Source: an uncultured Lachnobacterium sp.
Lineage (GTDB): Bacteria; Bacillota; Clostridia; Lachnospirales; Lachnospiraceae
DNA: 64,000 bases
NCBI GenBank assembly: GCA_900543445.1
Contig: UQRC01000007.1
Span: 1 to 64,000, forward strand
Direction: 5' to 3'
The notes beneath the pieces were generated by a model, which worked only from the letters and a program-made list of their open reading frames with translations, did not search any database and was not told the origin of the DNA. Within the stretch, counting starts at the first letter, position 1. Each line of letters starts with the position of its first letter. This document shows, in pieces, positions 25,661 through 36,253 of this stretch. The position numbers and the translations under genes were made by a program.

Positions 25661-28387
25661 ATGCAGGGATATCGATTTACGGACGAAAACGGAAGCTTTC
25701 AGTTAGAAGGTGCAGAAAATGACTTGGGACTCTATTTCCCAATCGCAGGAGAACATGGACTCAAAAGCGCGATCACACCGAATCTTGCCGGGGATGCGAA
25801 GCTTGACCAGAATCATTTTCTGTTGGAGCCGACAAGTATCGGCGATCTTGTGGACAGCCGCTCATCGAGAAATTTCTGGTGTGCGATAGAGGGAGCCGGA
25901 GTATGGTCTGCGACCGGTATGTCTGCTGAACAGGAAGCCGCGCGTTTTACCGCCGGGCAGGATACATCCAAAGTGGAAGCGGGCCTTATGTGGCATAAGG
26001 TTTCGCGCAGTTCAAAAAAACATTCGCTGCATTCCGAGATTACTTCGTTTGTCGCTTTTCAGAATAATGTAGAGGTTATGCAGGTAAAGCTCACAAATAC
26101 AGGGAAAGAGGCAGTGACATTTACCGCATATGCAGCAATCCCGATTTATGGAAGAAGCGCGGACAACATTCGTGATCACAGACATGTGACGTCGCTTCTG
26201 CACCGGGCTGTCACTACGGAGTACGGTGTGCATGTGACCCCGACGCTTTCGTTTGATGAGAGAGGACATCAGGTTAATGATACGACTTATTTTGTAGAAG
26301 GTATAACGGAGGATGGTAAGGCACCGGTTGCTTTCTATCCGGAGCAGAACGCATTTGTCGGCAAGGCAGGAACACTGCTCAGGCCGGAAGCAGTTGTGCG
26401 AGGCTTAGACGGCGTGCCGGCGTCAAGCAAGGTTGATGGACAGGAGATCTGTGGTGCATTCCGGTTCGAAAAAAAGATGCTTGCGCCTGGAGAAAGCACA
26501 GAATATACCGTTTTGATCGGTGCAACGAAGCAGGATAGTACAATCGAAGCAGCAAGAAAGCTTTTCTGCGGAAAACAGAATGTGTACCGTCAGCTGGATA
26601 TGACGAAACAGTACTGGCTGAACAAGATCAATGTGCATTATTACAGCGGGGATAACAATTTCGACCAGTTTATGAACTGGGTAAGCTTCCAGCCGGAGCT
26701 TCGCCGCATCTACGGCTGTTCGTTTCTGCCGCACCATGATTACGGCAGGGGAGGACGCGGATGGCGCGATCTCTGGCAGGATTGTCTGGCGCTTCTGATG
26801 ATGAATCCGGGCGGAGTCAGGCAGATGCTTTTGTCCAATTTCGGTGGTGTGCGTGTGGACGGAAGTAACGCAACGATCATCGGAGATCATCTGGGCGAAT
26901 TTAAGGCAGACCGTAATTCGATCACGCGCGTGTGGATGGATCACGGCGTATGGCCTTTTATGACAACAAAATTATACATGAATCAGACGGGAGATTTCGA
27001 TCTCCTGTATCAGAAAGCCCCGTATTTTAAGGATCGGCAGGTTATGCGGGGCAAGGCCGTGGATGAACAGTGGAAAGAGGGCATGCAGTGGCAGGAGAGT
27101 GTAAGAGGTGTCCGGTACGAAGGAACTGTGCTCGAGCATCTGCTCATTCAGGCACTCGGCGCATTCTACGAGGTCGGTGAGCATAATCATATTGCTCTTC
27201 GTGATGCGGACTGGAACGATGCACTCGATATGGCAGGGCACAGGGGCGAGAGTGTCGCTTTCACCAATGCCTACGCAATGAACCTAAGAGATCTGGCGGC
27301 AATCTTAAGACAGGAAGCTGCAAAGGGCGTGCGTGATGTCGAATTGCTTGAGGAGATCACGAAGCTTCTGGAAGATAAGGAAGAACTGTATGAGAGTATT
27401 GAAGCAAAACACAAATTATTGAATTCGTATTTGAGAAAATGCAGGCATACGGTCAGCGGTGTGCGTATCCAGATTGATACGAAGCAGCTGGCAGACAGCT
27501 TAGAGCATAAGGCAGAGTGGATGATGGAACATATCCGTGAAACCGAGTGGGTGTCCGATGCAAAAGGACATGGCTGGTACAACGGTTACTATGATGATCA
27601 TGGAAATCGTGTAGAGGGTGTGACAGAAGAAGGCAATGTGCGAATGATGCTGACCGGTCAGGTATTTTCAATTATGGCAGGTACTGCAACAGAGGAACAG
27701 GTGCGGGCAATCACAGAGGCGGCAGATGCCTATCTGTATGACGCATCGTGCGGCGGTTACCGCCTGAACACAGACTTTCACGAATTGAAGACGGATATGG
27801 GACGCATGTTTGGTTTTGCTTTTGGCGAGAAGGAAAACGGAGCGGTGTTCTCACATATGGCAGTCATGTATGCCAATGCACTCTATACCAGAGGTTTTGC
27901 AAAAGAAGGTTATAAGGCACTTGATGCGTTGTATCGTCAGTCGATGGATTTCGAGACGAGCCGGATCTATCCGGGCATCCCGGAGTATTTCGGCAAGGAC
28001 GGAAGAGGACTTTATCATTATCTGACCGGCGCTGCAAGCTGGTATATGCTTACCGTGATCACGCAGATGTTCGGTGTGCATGGTGAGGCAGGTGGTCTTG
28101 CAATCCGTCCGCAGCTTCTTTTGAAACAGTTTGATGCGGAAAATAAGGCTGCAATTTCGCTGAAATTCATGGGAATTACATGGGAGCTTACGATTGAAAA
28201 TCCAAACCGGCTTGAGGTTGGATCCTATGTGGTCGGCAAGGCGTATCTGGATGGAGCTTCGCGGGTGGTCAATGCTGCACAGGTCAGGTATACACCGGAA
28301 GAGGTAAGAAGTCTGGATGACCGCAAGGTACATCATGTTCGCCTGATACTGATGAAAAAAATAAGGATCATGAAGAAATGTAGATAA
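25661..28387 (+). CDS. GH94-like disaccharide/oligosaccharide phosphorylase
   Basis: An about 908-aa cytoplasmic protein. The N-terminal beta-sandwich half ([36 protein letters not shown]) is followed by an (alpha/alpha)6 barrel with [25 protein letters not shown] and [17 protein letters not shown] carries the general-acid Asp of GH94 cellobiose/laminaribiose-type phosphorylases. Such enzymes cleave beta-glucosides with phosphate to give a sugar-1-phosphate. Which linkage (beta-1,4, -1,3, -1,2 or other) is not readable. ATG 25661 is chosen because GAGAGG is 9 nt upstream. It follows the beta-helix gene closely. Confidence 0.75.
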   Translation: MQGYRFTDENGSFQLEGAENDLGLYFPIAGEHGLKSAITPNLAGDAKLDQNHFLLEPTSIGDLVDSRSSRNFWCAIEGAGVWSATGMSAEQEAARFTAGQDTSKVEAGLMWHKVSRSSKKHSLHSEITSFVAFQNNVEVMQVKLTNTGKEAVTFTAYAAIPIYGRSADNIRDHRHVTSLLHRAVTTEYGVHVTPTLSFDERGHQVNDTTYFVEGITEDGKAPVAFYPEQNAFVGKAGTLLRPEAVVRGLDGVPASSKVDGQEICGAFRFEKKMLAPGESTEYTVLIGATKQDSTIEAARKLFCGKQNVYRQLDMTKQYWLNKINVHYYSGDNNFDQFMNWVSFQPELRRIYGCSFLPHHDYGRGGRGWRDLWQDCLALLMMNPGGVRQMLLSNFGGVRVDGSNATIIGDHLGEFKADRNSITRVWMDHGVWPFMTTKLYMNQTGDFDLLYQKAPYFKDRQVMRGKAVDEQWKEGMQWQESVRGVRYEGTVLEHLLIQALGAFYEVGEHNHIALRDADWNDALDMAGHRGESVAFTNAYAMNLRDLAAILRQEAAKGVRDVELLEEITKLLEDKEELYESIEAKHKLLNSYLRKCRHTVSGVRIQIDTKQLADSLEHKAEWMMEHIRETEWVSDAKGHGWYNGYYDDHGNRVEGVTEEGNVRMMLTGQVFSIMAGTATEEQVRAITEAADAYLYDASCGGYRLNTDFHELKTDMGRMFGFAFGEKENGAVFSHMAVMYANALYTRGFAKEGYKALDALYRQSMDFETSRIYPGIPEYFGKDGRGLYHYLTGAASWYMLTVITQMFGVHGEAGGLAIRPQLLLKQFDAENKAAISLKFMGITWELTIENPNRLEVGSYVVGKAYLDGASRVVNAAQVRYTPEEVRSLDDRKVHHVRLILMKKIRIMKKCR

Positions 28388-28434
28388 AGAGAAAAAGATT
28401 AGTGAAAAATGGGACTGATAAAGGAGATTATAAA

Positions 28435-31400
28435 ATGAATCAAAAATCAGAAGAATATGTTATGAATCAATATGGTAAGAAATCCACATTCGCAAGCTTT
28501 CTTCCAGGTATTGCCGGCGTGAGGGGAATTCCAATCTGGTGCTACTATGTGAACAGAGGTCAGGGTGTGGTCAGCTTCGGTGTGGACAATAAAGATCACG
28601 CGATCATGGAATTCTATCCGGCGCATATTGCTTATCAGAATGTGAAGCGCACCGGTTTCCGTACATTTATCCGGGAGAACGGACGCACGGTAGAGGCATT
28701 TTCGAATGAGGACAATGCGCACAAGATGCAGATTGGCATGAATACGCTTGACATCGAGGAAAATTTAAGTGAACAGCAGCTTGAGATTCATGTTGCATAC
28801 TTTACATTGCCGGAGGAGACGGTCGGTGCACTTATGCGTGTGGTCACCGTGACAAACACTTCGGATGAAGAAAAGCATTTAGAGATCGTTGACGGTATGC
28901 CGGTGCTGATCCCATACGGCGTCGGCATGGACAGCATGAAGAATATGACGCAGACAGCCAAAGCGTGGATGCAGGTAGAGGATCACGATACAGGTGTTCC
29001 TTACTACAGAGTGCGTGCGAGCATGGACGATACCGCAGCGGTATCTGCAATTGAGGGTGGAAACTTCGGAATCGGTGTGACGGAAAGCGGCGAGCGCCTT
29101 ACCGCGATCATTGATCCGGACGCTATCTTTGGATATGACAATGCTTTAGAAAAACCGGTCATTTTCCGGGACGGAGGAATCCCGGCAGTAAAGGCTGAGG
29201 AAGAGAATGATTCGAATCTTCTTCCGAGTTGCTTTTTCTTAAAAGAATGCACGTTGCAGGCTGGAGAGAGTACAACACTCTACGAGATGATCGGTCAGGT
29301 TGAGAACAAAAAGATTCTTGAAAAATTTCTAAACCAGAAGATTGACGGAGCATTCTTTGAAAAGAAGAGGGCGCGTGCGATCACTCTGGTGGATGAACTG
29401 GTGGATGGTATCGCAACTAAGACTGCGGACACGAAATTCGATGCTTACTGCAAATATACGTATATGGACAACATTTTACGTGGAGGATTTCCAATCCAGC
29501 TTGGACATAACAAGATCTTCTATGTGTATTCAAGAAAACACGGAGATCTTGAGCGCGATTACAATTATTTCTCGATGCTGCCAGAGTTCTATTCACAGGG
29601 CAACGGAAACTTCCGTGATGTGAACCAGAACCGGAGACTGGATACCTTCTTTGCACCATTCGTCGGACGCGAGAATATTCACACGTTCTATAGTCTCATG
29701 CAGCTTGACGGATACAATCCGCTTGGTGTTGAGAAGCTGACCTATACGGTTTCCGAAGAAAAAGCGCAGATGATCCTTGAGGATGTGGAAGCGGGTCAAA
29801 GAAAGGAACTCATCGATTTTGTGACGAAGCCGTTCACACCGGGAAAATTGTACGAGAAGTTAGCTGATGTTGATGAAACGAAGGCTGATAAGTGGTTTGG
29901 ATCACTGATCGATTTCGCGGACAGTCTGGTCAATGGTAATTTCGGAGAAGGTTATTGGAGCGATCACTGGGATTACAATCTGGATCTTGTTGAGGAATAC
30001 ATTAGTGTGTTCCCGGAGAAAGAGAAGGAAATGCTTTATGAACAGGCGTATACATTCTTCCTGTCCCAGATCAATGTCAACCACCGGTTTAAGCGGTATG
30101 CCTTAACGGAAGGCGGCGTACGTCAGTACTATGCTTTGGACGAGAAGAGCCGCCGTAATACGAAAGAAAAACTGGTGCGTGATAATTTCGGAACCGGTAA
30201 TGTGATCTATACGACACTGATGGAGAAGCTGCTTCTTCTGTGTGCAACGAAGTTTGCAACACTTGATCCGTACGGAATGGGTATTGAGATGGAAGGCGGT
30301 AAGCCGGGCTGGTACGATGCGTTAAACGGAATGCCGGGCATGTTCGGCTCCTCTATGGCTGAGACCTATGAACTTCTTCGTATGCTGGATTATACCATCT
30401 GCGCATTGATCAAATATCCGGGTAAAGTCAGTGTGTTAAAGGAACTCGGAAACTTTATCGATGAACTTGCACTCATCAACCGCCTGGAAGCAGAAAATTT
30501 GAAAAACAATGAAGAAGTTATCTCGTTCTGGAACCGTATCAACGATGCAAAAGAGATCTACCGCGACAAAACCTTCTCCGGTGTGTCCGGGGATGTCAGT
30601 GAGTACGGCACAGGAGATCTTGCAGAGATGTTAGAAGGCTGGAAGGAAACCGTGCTTTGCGGTATCGAGAAAGCGCTTCGCTACGGAAAGGGAATCTGTC
30701 CGACATACTTTACTTTCGAGGTCAAGAAATATGAGAAACTGGAGGATGGCATCCGGCCGCTTGCATTTTCCGTACAGATGGTACCGTATTTCCTCGAAGG
30801 ACCGGTACGCTACTTAAAGATGGACTGGGATAAAGATACCAAGCTTGCGCTCTATCACAATGTGAAGAACAGTGATCTCTATGATACGAAGCTCTCCATG
30901 TACAAAGTCAATGCGTCGCTACAGGAGGCCTCTTATGAACTCGGCCGTGCGCGTGCATTCACACCGGGATGGCTGGAGAATGAGTCGATCTGGCTTCATA
31001 TGGAATATAAATATCTGTTGGAACTGATCAAATCGGGATTGTATCCGGAATTTGCAGAGGATTTCCACAAGGCGGTCATTCCGTTCCTTGACGAGGAGAC
31101 ATACGGAAGAAGTGTGCTTGAGAATTCGTCCTTTATCGCAAGCTCCAAGAATCCGAATAAGAAGATTCACGGCAAAGGATTTGTTGCAAGACTGAGTGGA
31201 TCTACAATCGAGTTCATGAACATGTGGAAGATCATGATGTTCGGAAAGCGTCCGTTTGTTGTCTGTGATGGACAGTTAAACCTTAAGCTGCAGCCGACGA
31301 TTCCGGCATATCTGATCGGTGATGACAAAGAGGTGTCAGCGATGCTTCTTGGCAAGACCAAAGTGACTTACCATCTTGCTGAGAAGAAGGATTACTTCCC

Positions 31401-31542
31401 GGGAACATACAGGATTACGGAGATGCAACTTGCTTATAAGAACGGAAGCGAGGCTACGGTCAATGCGGATCGGCTTGGTGAGGAACTTGCCGGTGCAGTC
31501 CGGGACGGAGAGGTTTCGAGCATCGTTGTGACAATCGCATAA
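28435..31542 (+). CDS. Large GH94-related phosphorylase-like protein
   Basis: A 1035-aa protein resembling long proteins annotated as cellobiose phosphorylase. The N-terminal half is beta-rich ([59 protein letters not shown]). The barrel half contains [29 protein letters not shown] and [26 protein letters not shown], where GWYDAL takes the place of DWNDG in GH94; the Asp is kept. No signal peptide is present. ATG 28435 follows AAAGGAG at 28419-28425. Related families (GH94, GH149, GH161 and the long 1,2-beta-oligoglucan phosphorylases) cannot be separated by eye. It works next to the gene at 25661. Confidence 0.65.
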   Translation: MNQKSEEYVMNQYGKKSTFASFLPGIAGVRGIPIWCYYVNRGQGVVSFGVDNKDHAIMEFYPAHIAYQNVKRTGFRTFIRENGRTVEAFSNEDNAHKMQIGMNTLDIEENLSEQQLEIHVAYFTLPEETVGALMRVVTVTNTSDEEKHLEIVDGMPVLIPYGVGMDSMKNMTQTAKAWMQVEDHDTGVPYYRVRASMDDTAAVSAIEGGNFGIGVTESGERLTAIIDPDAIFGYDNALEKPVIFRDGGIPAVKAEEENDSNLLPSCFFLKECTLQAGESTTLYEMIGQVENKKILEKFLNQKIDGAFFEKKRARAITLVDELVDGIATKTADTKFDAYCKYTYMDNILRGGFPIQLGHNKIFYVYSRKHGDLERDYNYFSMLPEFYSQGNGNFRDVNQNRRLDTFFAPFVGRENIHTFYSLMQLDGYNPLGVEKLTYTVSEEKAQMILEDVEAGQRKELIDFVTKPFTPGKLYEKLADVDETKADKWFGSLIDFADSLVNGNFGEGYWSDHWDYNLDLVEEYISVFPEKEKEMLYEQAYTFFLSQINVNHRFKRYALTEGGVRQYYALDEKSRRNTKEKLVRDNFGTGNVIYTTLMEKLLLLCATKFATLDPYGMGIEMEGGKPGWYDALNGMPGMFGSSMAETYELLRMLDYTICALIKYPGKVSVLKELGNFIDELALINRLEAENLKNNEEVISFWNRINDAKEIYRDKTFSGVSGDVSEYGTGDLAEMLEGWKETVLCGIEKALRYGKGICPTYFTFEVKKYEKLEDGIRPLAFSVQMVPYFLEGPVRYLKMDWDKDTKLALYHNVKNSDLYDTKLSMYKVNASLQEASYELGRARAFTPGWLENESIWLHMEYKYLLELIKSGLYPEFAEDFHKAVIPFLDEETYGRSVLENSSFIASSKNPNKKIHGKGFVARLSGSTIEFMNMWKIMMFGKRPFVVCDGQLNLKLQPTIPAYLIGDDKEVSAMLLGKTKVTYHLAEKKDYFPGTYRITEMQLAYKNGSEATVNADRLGEELAGAVRDGEVSSIVVTIA

Positions 31543-31655
31543 TCATGTCAGGCATCCGGCTGCATGCAAAATTCCGAAAATTGTGATCGAAATCGGAAGA
31601 TTGTCTACTGTCAGCGGATGCCTGAATTTGTACAATAAAACCATATAAATATAGG

Positions 31656-32195
31656 TGATCGCGAAACGTCTGTGGCGGCGGTATCCGGCGGGGCGGGACT
31701 CTGCGGCTGGCTCCTATAAGGACACTAGTTATCCAAAATTACGAATTTGCAGAAAATCTCTGCTGGGCTCTTTCGATGATTTGTTGTCCGCTCAAGCTTA
31801 GACAGTGGCGGCTGCGTGTTCGCCCCGGAAAAGAATGCGTCCGAGAAAATTCGTGTCTGCCTTAATGGGCGTTCGAAGAAAACGTGTCGCCGCAGGGCAA
31901 CTGTTTGTGAGCAACACTGTATAGTGGTGTTCCAACAGACACGAAGCGAGTTTTGCACAAGGCGGCTCATATCGACTTTCTGAGGACGCCCATTTAGGCA
32001 GGCTAGAATTTTTGAGCGCATCTTTTTGGGGTGGACACGCAACCGCCGTAGTCGAAGCGTTGCTCGGACACAAAAATTGAGCCCAGCCATGATTTTCGCA
32101 AATTCAGCAATTTTGTCTAAAATCGTGATCCTCATAGGAGCCAGCCGCAGAGTTCCGCCCCGCCGGATACCGCCGCCACAGACGTTTCGCGATCA
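31656..32195. repeat. Giant hairpin element, copy 2
   Basis: A 540-bp element in the same orientation as copy 1. Outer arms begin TGATCGCGAAACGTCTG and end with the complement CAGACGTTTCGCGATCA; I count two mismatches over about 67 bp. These arms differ from copy 1 at many positions, yet the interior is nearly identical to copy 1. It lies between the phosphorylase gene and the GH30 gene, ending 23 bp before the GH30 start and just upstream of its TAAGGAGG ribosome-binding site. Confidence 0.9.
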
Positions 32196-32218
32196 GCGGG
32201 TTTATAAGGAGGTATTAT

Positions 32219-33568
32219 ATGAAGAATATTAAGAAAATTGTAACATGTGAAGCCGAGAATCTTCTCTGGCAGGAAAGTAACATTGCGCCGAAGGAGCAGG
32301 AAGACTGCATGCACGTCATCAACGTGTATCCACAGGTAAAGTACCAGGCAATCGATGGATTTGGCGGTGCATTCACAGAGGCGAGCGCACATAACTATAT
32401 GGCGATGAGCGAGGCGAAGAAAGCCGAGATGATCGAGGCATACTTCGGAGAGGATGGACTGAAGTACAACATTGGTCGTGTACATATGAACAGTTGCGAC
32501 TTCGGCTTGGGCAATTATACGTATATCGAAGACAAAGATAGCGAACTTAAGACATTCAGTGTTGAACACGACGAGGCAGAGATCCTTCCGCTTCTGCGCG
32601 ATGCGATCGCAAAACATAACCTTGTAGCATCCGATTCCATGACATTTTTGATGTCCCCATGGTCTCCGCCTGCATTCATGAAGACGAATGGTGATATGAA
32701 CCACGGTGGACAGCTTAAGAAAGAGTATGATCAGGCATGGGCAGACTATTATGTGAAGTTCATTCAGGCATACCGGGAAAAAGGCATACAGATTGATGCA
32801 CTTACGATCCAGAATGAGCCTGCAGCAGTGCAGACCTGGGATTCCTGTATCTACAGTGCTTCTGAGGAAGCAGCATTCGTTGCGGATTATCTCGGACCGA
32901 CCTTAAAAGAAGCCGGACTTGGCGATATTGCCATCTTTATCTGGGATCACAACAAAGATATTCTTTTCGACCGCGTGGAAGAATCAATGGCAAACGAGAA
33001 AGCAAGAGAATATATTGACGGTGTAGCAATCCACTGGTACACCGGAGACCATTTCGAGGCAATCGATATGGTAAAAAAAGAATACCCGGAATTAAAAGTA
33101 ATCTTCTCGGAGGGCTGTGTGGAGTATTCACGTTTTGCAGATACGAGAGAAACCTATAAAGCAGAGATGTATGCACACGATATCTTAGGAAACTTAGCTT
33201 CCGGTATCACCACGTATTTTGACTGGAATCTGTTCCTTGATACCAAGGGTGGTCCGAACCATGTCGGTAACTTCTGTGCAGCTCCGATCATGTGCGATCC
33301 GGAAAACGATACGTTTGAAAAACGCCTGACCTACTATTATATCGGTCAGTTCAGCCGCTATATCGAAAAAGGTGCGGTACATATCGCAACAACCCGCTAT
33401 ACATCGGATGTGGAAACAGTCGGATTCTTAAATCCTGACGGAAGCCGCGTGACCGTTGTGCTCAACCGGAGCGAAAAAGATGTGGAGATCACGCTGATTG
33501 AGGGCGGTGTAGGCGTCAATGAGCAGGTGAAGTCACATAGTATCACAACTTATATTTTTGAAGACTAA
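32219..33568 (+). CDS. GH30-family glycoside hydrolase
   Basis: A 449-aa cytoplasmic GH30 (glucosylceramidase/beta-1,6-glucanase-like) enzyme with no signal peptide. The (beta/alpha)8 barrel begins with IDGFGGAFTEASAHNY. The acid/base E200 lies in TIQNEP and the nucleophile E298 in FSEGC. A C-terminal beta-sandwich (VGFLNPDGSRVTVVLNRSEKDVEITL) is typical of the family. Subfamily substrates include beta-1,6-glucan and beta-glucosides. The ribosome-binding site TAAGGAGG lies just outside hairpin copy 2. A solute-binding protein gene follows after 105 bp. Confidence 0.85.
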   Translation: MKNIKKIVTCEAENLLWQESNIAPKEQEDCMHVINVYPQVKYQAIDGFGGAFTEASAHNYMAMSEAKKAEMIEAYFGEDGLKYNIGRVHMNSCDFGLGNYTYIEDKDSELKTFSVEHDEAEILPLLRDAIAKHNLVASDSMTFLMSPWSPPAFMKTNGDMNHGGQLKKEYDQAWADYYVKFIQAYREKGIQIDALTIQNEPAAVQTWDSCIYSASEEAAFVADYLGPTLKEAGLGDIAIFIWDHNKDILFDRVEESMANEKAREYIDGVAIHWYTGDHFEAIDMVKKEYPELKVIFSEGCVEYSRFADTRETYKAEMYAHDILGNLASGITTYFDWNLFLDTKGGPNHVGNFCAAPIMCDPENDTFEKRLTYYYIGQFSRYIEKGAVHIATTRYTSDVETVGFLNPDGSRVTVVLNRSEKDVEITLIEGGVGVNEQVKSHSITTYIFED

Positions 33569-33673
33569 AAAAATGACACCTTTTTAAAAATCGATGCATT
33601 TTTTATAAAAAGATATCCTCCTATAATATGATTATCAACAATAAGTGTTGGAACATAAAAGGAGGATATTTTT

Positions 33674-35068
33674 ATGAATTGGAAGAAAGTTGTATCAGTA
33701 TTACTGATCGGAACCATGGCATTCTCTATGATGGCATGTGGTGGCAAAGACGACAGCTCAAACAGTGCTTCAAACAACAGCAGCACACAGGGCGGGGCAG
33801 AAGAGACAAAGCTTGATGACAAGCTTGTCGTATGGACACTTGCAAATGACCTTGTTGACTTCGGTAAGAAGTTCCAGGAAGAGACAGGCGTTGAGGTTGA
33901 TACTGTAGTTATCGAGCCTGCAGATTATCCGACAAAGGTTCAGACAGCATTACTTGCTGGCGAGTCAGAGCCTGATATCATTGTTGGTGAGCCACAGATG
34001 CTCGAAGATTTCTACGATGCAGGATTCTTCGCAAACTTAGATGATTTCGGAGCACAGGATTACGCAGATCAGATCGTTGACTACGTATGGCAGGTTGGAC
34101 AGGATGCAGACGGTATCCAGAGAGCAATCTCTTACCAGATCACTCCTGCAGGTTTCTACTATCGTAGAGATATCGCTAAGGAAGTATTCGGAACTGATGA
34201 TCCGGACGAAGTAGGAAAGTTATTCTCAAGCTATGACAAGATTCTTGAGACAGCTCAGACATTAAAGGATGCAGGATACAGAATCTTCGCTTCTGACGCT
34301 GAGTTAAACTTCTTCTCAGGTGACAGTGCCTGGGTAGTTGATGGAAAGCTTAATGTAGATCAGGCCAGATATGATTACATGGATCTGTGTGTAGATTTAT
34401 ACCAGAAGGATCTTACCGCATATGCAAACCAGTGGTCAACACCTTGGTATCAGGCTATGGCTGGCGAGGTACCGATCCTTTCCGCTGATATTCAGAACTA
34501 CGCAGATGATTCCGTAAACGTTTGGGATGCTACACAGTTCGAAGAGTCTACGAAGGACATGGACAAGACAACCGTATTCTCATTTGGTCTCCCTGCATGG
34601 GGCGTATTAACCATGAGAGATAACGTAGGTGAGACATCTGGTAAGTGGGGCGTTTGTGCTGGACCTTCTTATGGATTCTCCGGTGGTACATACATTGGTA
34701 TTTCTTCACAGTCTAAGAGACAGCAGACAGCTTGGGAGTTCGTTAAGTTCTGTACATTAAACGAGGATACCGCTGACTGGTGGATCGATTTCTCACAGGG
34801 AGATACTGTATCTCTTAAGTCTGCAATCGAGAAGCACAAAGATGACGAGAACGAGATCTACGGTGGTGAGAAGCTTTACTCATTCTGGTTAGAGCAGGCA
34901 GAAGGCATTGATTACTCTATCGTAACTCGTTACGACAAGGCAATCGGCGATGCCTGGGGCGAGGCAATCTCAGCTGTTAAGACAGGTCAGAAGACAAAGG
35001 ATGAGGCTGTAAACGAGTTCTATGACAAGGTAGCAGCTACCTATCCTGATATTGAGATCGATCGCTAG
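33674..35068 (+). CDS. ABC sugar transporter solute-binding lipoprotein
   Basis: A 464-aa extracellular binding protein. The signal sequence MNWKKVVSVLLIGTMAFSMMAC ends with a lipobox Cys, followed by an S/N-rich linker and a family 1 sugar-binding fold (DKLVVWTLANDLVDFGKKFQEETGVEVDTVVI, ESEPDIIVGEPQMLEDF). It probably delivers an oligosaccharide to the permeases at 35319 and 36254. AAAAGGAGG lies upstream, and a good -10 TATAAT is at 33622-33627 with no clear -35, as expected for an activated promoter. Confidence 0.9.
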   Translation: MNWKKVVSVLLIGTMAFSMMACGGKDDSSNSASNNSSTQGGAEETKLDDKLVVWTLANDLVDFGKKFQEETGVEVDTVVIEPADYPTKVQTALLAGESEPDIIVGEPQMLEDFYDAGFFANLDDFGAQDYADQIVDYVWQVGQDADGIQRAISYQITPAGFYYRRDIAKEVFGTDDPDEVGKLFSSYDKILETAQTLKDAGYRIFASDAELNFFSGDSAWVVDGKLNVDQARYDYMDLCVDLYQKDLTAYANQWSTPWYQAMAGEVPILSADIQNYADDSVNVWDATQFEESTKDMDKTTVFSFGLPAWGVLTMRDNVGETSGKWGVCAGPSYGFSGGTYIGISSQSKRQQTAWEFVKFCTLNEDTADWWIDFSQGDTVSLKSAIEKHKDDENEIYGGEKLYSFWLEQAEGIDYSIVTRYDKAIGDAWGEAISAVKTGQKTKDEAVNEFYDKVAATYPDIEIDR

Positions 35069-35100
35069 AAATCAGATGTGAAATAACATATAAAATAAGA

Positions 35101-35277
35101 GTAACTATTCAGTTCCTACGAGAAAAACAAAGAAGATTTGTCGTGCTTGCACGTAAAAATCAGATTTGTTTTTTCTCGTGGTGACTCGGATAGAGTCACC
35201 GCCCCATATATGAGCAAAATTAGTTGCGTAGCAACGGGAAAGCACGAGTCTCGTGCGGTTTTGTGAATGTATGGGGG
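35101..35277 (+). ncRNA. Structured intergenic RNA element between binding protein and permease genes
   Basis: Several strong helices occur in 177 nt. A 14-pair stem ACGAGAAAAACAAA (35118-35131) pairs with 35165-35179 and has the inner tip CGTGCTTGCACG (35142-35153). The hairpin GGTGACTC/GAGTCACC lies at 35180-35200. An outer stem CCCCATA/TATGGGG (35202-35208, 35270-35276) encloses GTTGC-GTA-GCAAC (35223-35235) and GCACGAG-T-CTCGTGC (35242-35256). No poly-T follows, so it is not a simple terminator. It could stabilise the upstream mRNA and set the ratio of binding protein to permease. The tip and order of hairpins parallel 18201-18325. Confidence 0.6.
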
Positions 35278-35318
35278 AATTGAAATCAAATGGCAGCATA
35301 TAGTGGGGAGATGAACCT

Positions 35319-36248
35319 ATGGGCAAGAAAAAAAAGAGTGGACTCAAAACCTACGATAATATGGGATATTTATTTGTACTTCCATTCGTTGTCGTATTTT
35401 TGATCTTCAGCGTTTACCCGGTATTCAGAACACTTTATTTGAGTTTTACCAACGCCAAGATTGCTGGTGTCGGTGAGATGAAGTGGATCTGGTTTGACAA
35501 CTATAAGCGAGTTTTTACTGACAAGTTTTTCTGGAGAGGCTTATGGAACACCGTAAGAATCTGGGCAGTAAATATTGTGTTACAGTTAGGACTTGCGTTC
35601 TTACTTACAATCGTATTCAGTGATATTAAATACAAGATCAAGGGACTTGGCATTTTCCGTGTAATCTATTATCTGCCAAACCTGATCGCCGCAACTTCAA
35701 TCGCATTCTTATTCAATACGTTACTTGATTGGAGATTCGGTACTTTTAATCAGATTATTTCCGGAATCTATAAGATTTTCGGTGCAAGATATAACCCGAT
35801 CGACTGGATCGGATCGCCGAACACTGCAGGATACACGATCGCAGTAATCTCTGCATGGATGTGGTTCGGTAACTCCTTTATCATGTTGATGGCCGGTGTG
35901 CAGGGTATTTCAAAGGATTATTTCGAGGCTGCCGCAATTGACGGTGCCGGAAGATGGACTGTATTTGGAAAAATCACATTACCGCTTCTGAAACCAATGT
36001 TAATGTATGTAGCGATCACCTCACTGATCGGTGGTCTGCAGATGTTCGATCTGCCATACCTGATGTCAAGCACATCCGGTGCTGCATACAACTCCGTATA
36101 CACAGCGGTTATGTATCTGTATAAATTTGGATTTACAACTGGAACAACACAGACCGGTTATGCTTCTGCAATCGCGTATGTAATCTTCCTGATCGTTTTG
36201 GCTGTATCCATTGTTCAGCTCAAAGTGTTTAACAGAAAGGAGGACTAG
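35319..36248 (+). CDS. ABC sugar permease, MalF/UgpA type
   Basis: A 309-aa inner-membrane permease with six hydrophobic segments. The ATPase-contacting EAA loop is visible as EAAAIDGAGRWTVFGKITLPLLKP. It pairs with the permease at 36254 to form the channel of a CUT1 importer. No ATPase gene is present in the cluster, so it probably shares a general MsmK/UgpC-type ATPase encoded elsewhere. It starts 42 nt after the structured element. Confidence 0.92.
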   Translation: MGKKKKSGLKTYDNMGYLFVLPFVVVFLIFSVYPVFRTLYLSFTNAKIAGVGEMKWIWFDNYKRVFTDKFFWRGLWNTVRIWAVNIVLQLGLAFLLTIVFSDIKYKIKGLGIFRVIYYLPNLIAATSIAFLFNTLLDWRFGTFNQIISGIYKIFGARYNPIDWIGSPNTAGYTIAVISAWMWFGNSFIMLMAGVQGISKDYFEAAAIDGAGRWTVFGKITLPLLKPMLMYVAITSLIGGLQMFDLPYLMSSTSGAAYNSVYTAVMYLYKFGFTTGTTQTGYASAIAYVIFLIVLAVSIVQLKVFNRKED

Positions 36249-36253
36249 GAAGT

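Noticed and set aside
35101..35277. Simple rho-independent terminator between binding protein and permease
   Set aside because: Strong hairpins are present but no T-run follows any of them.
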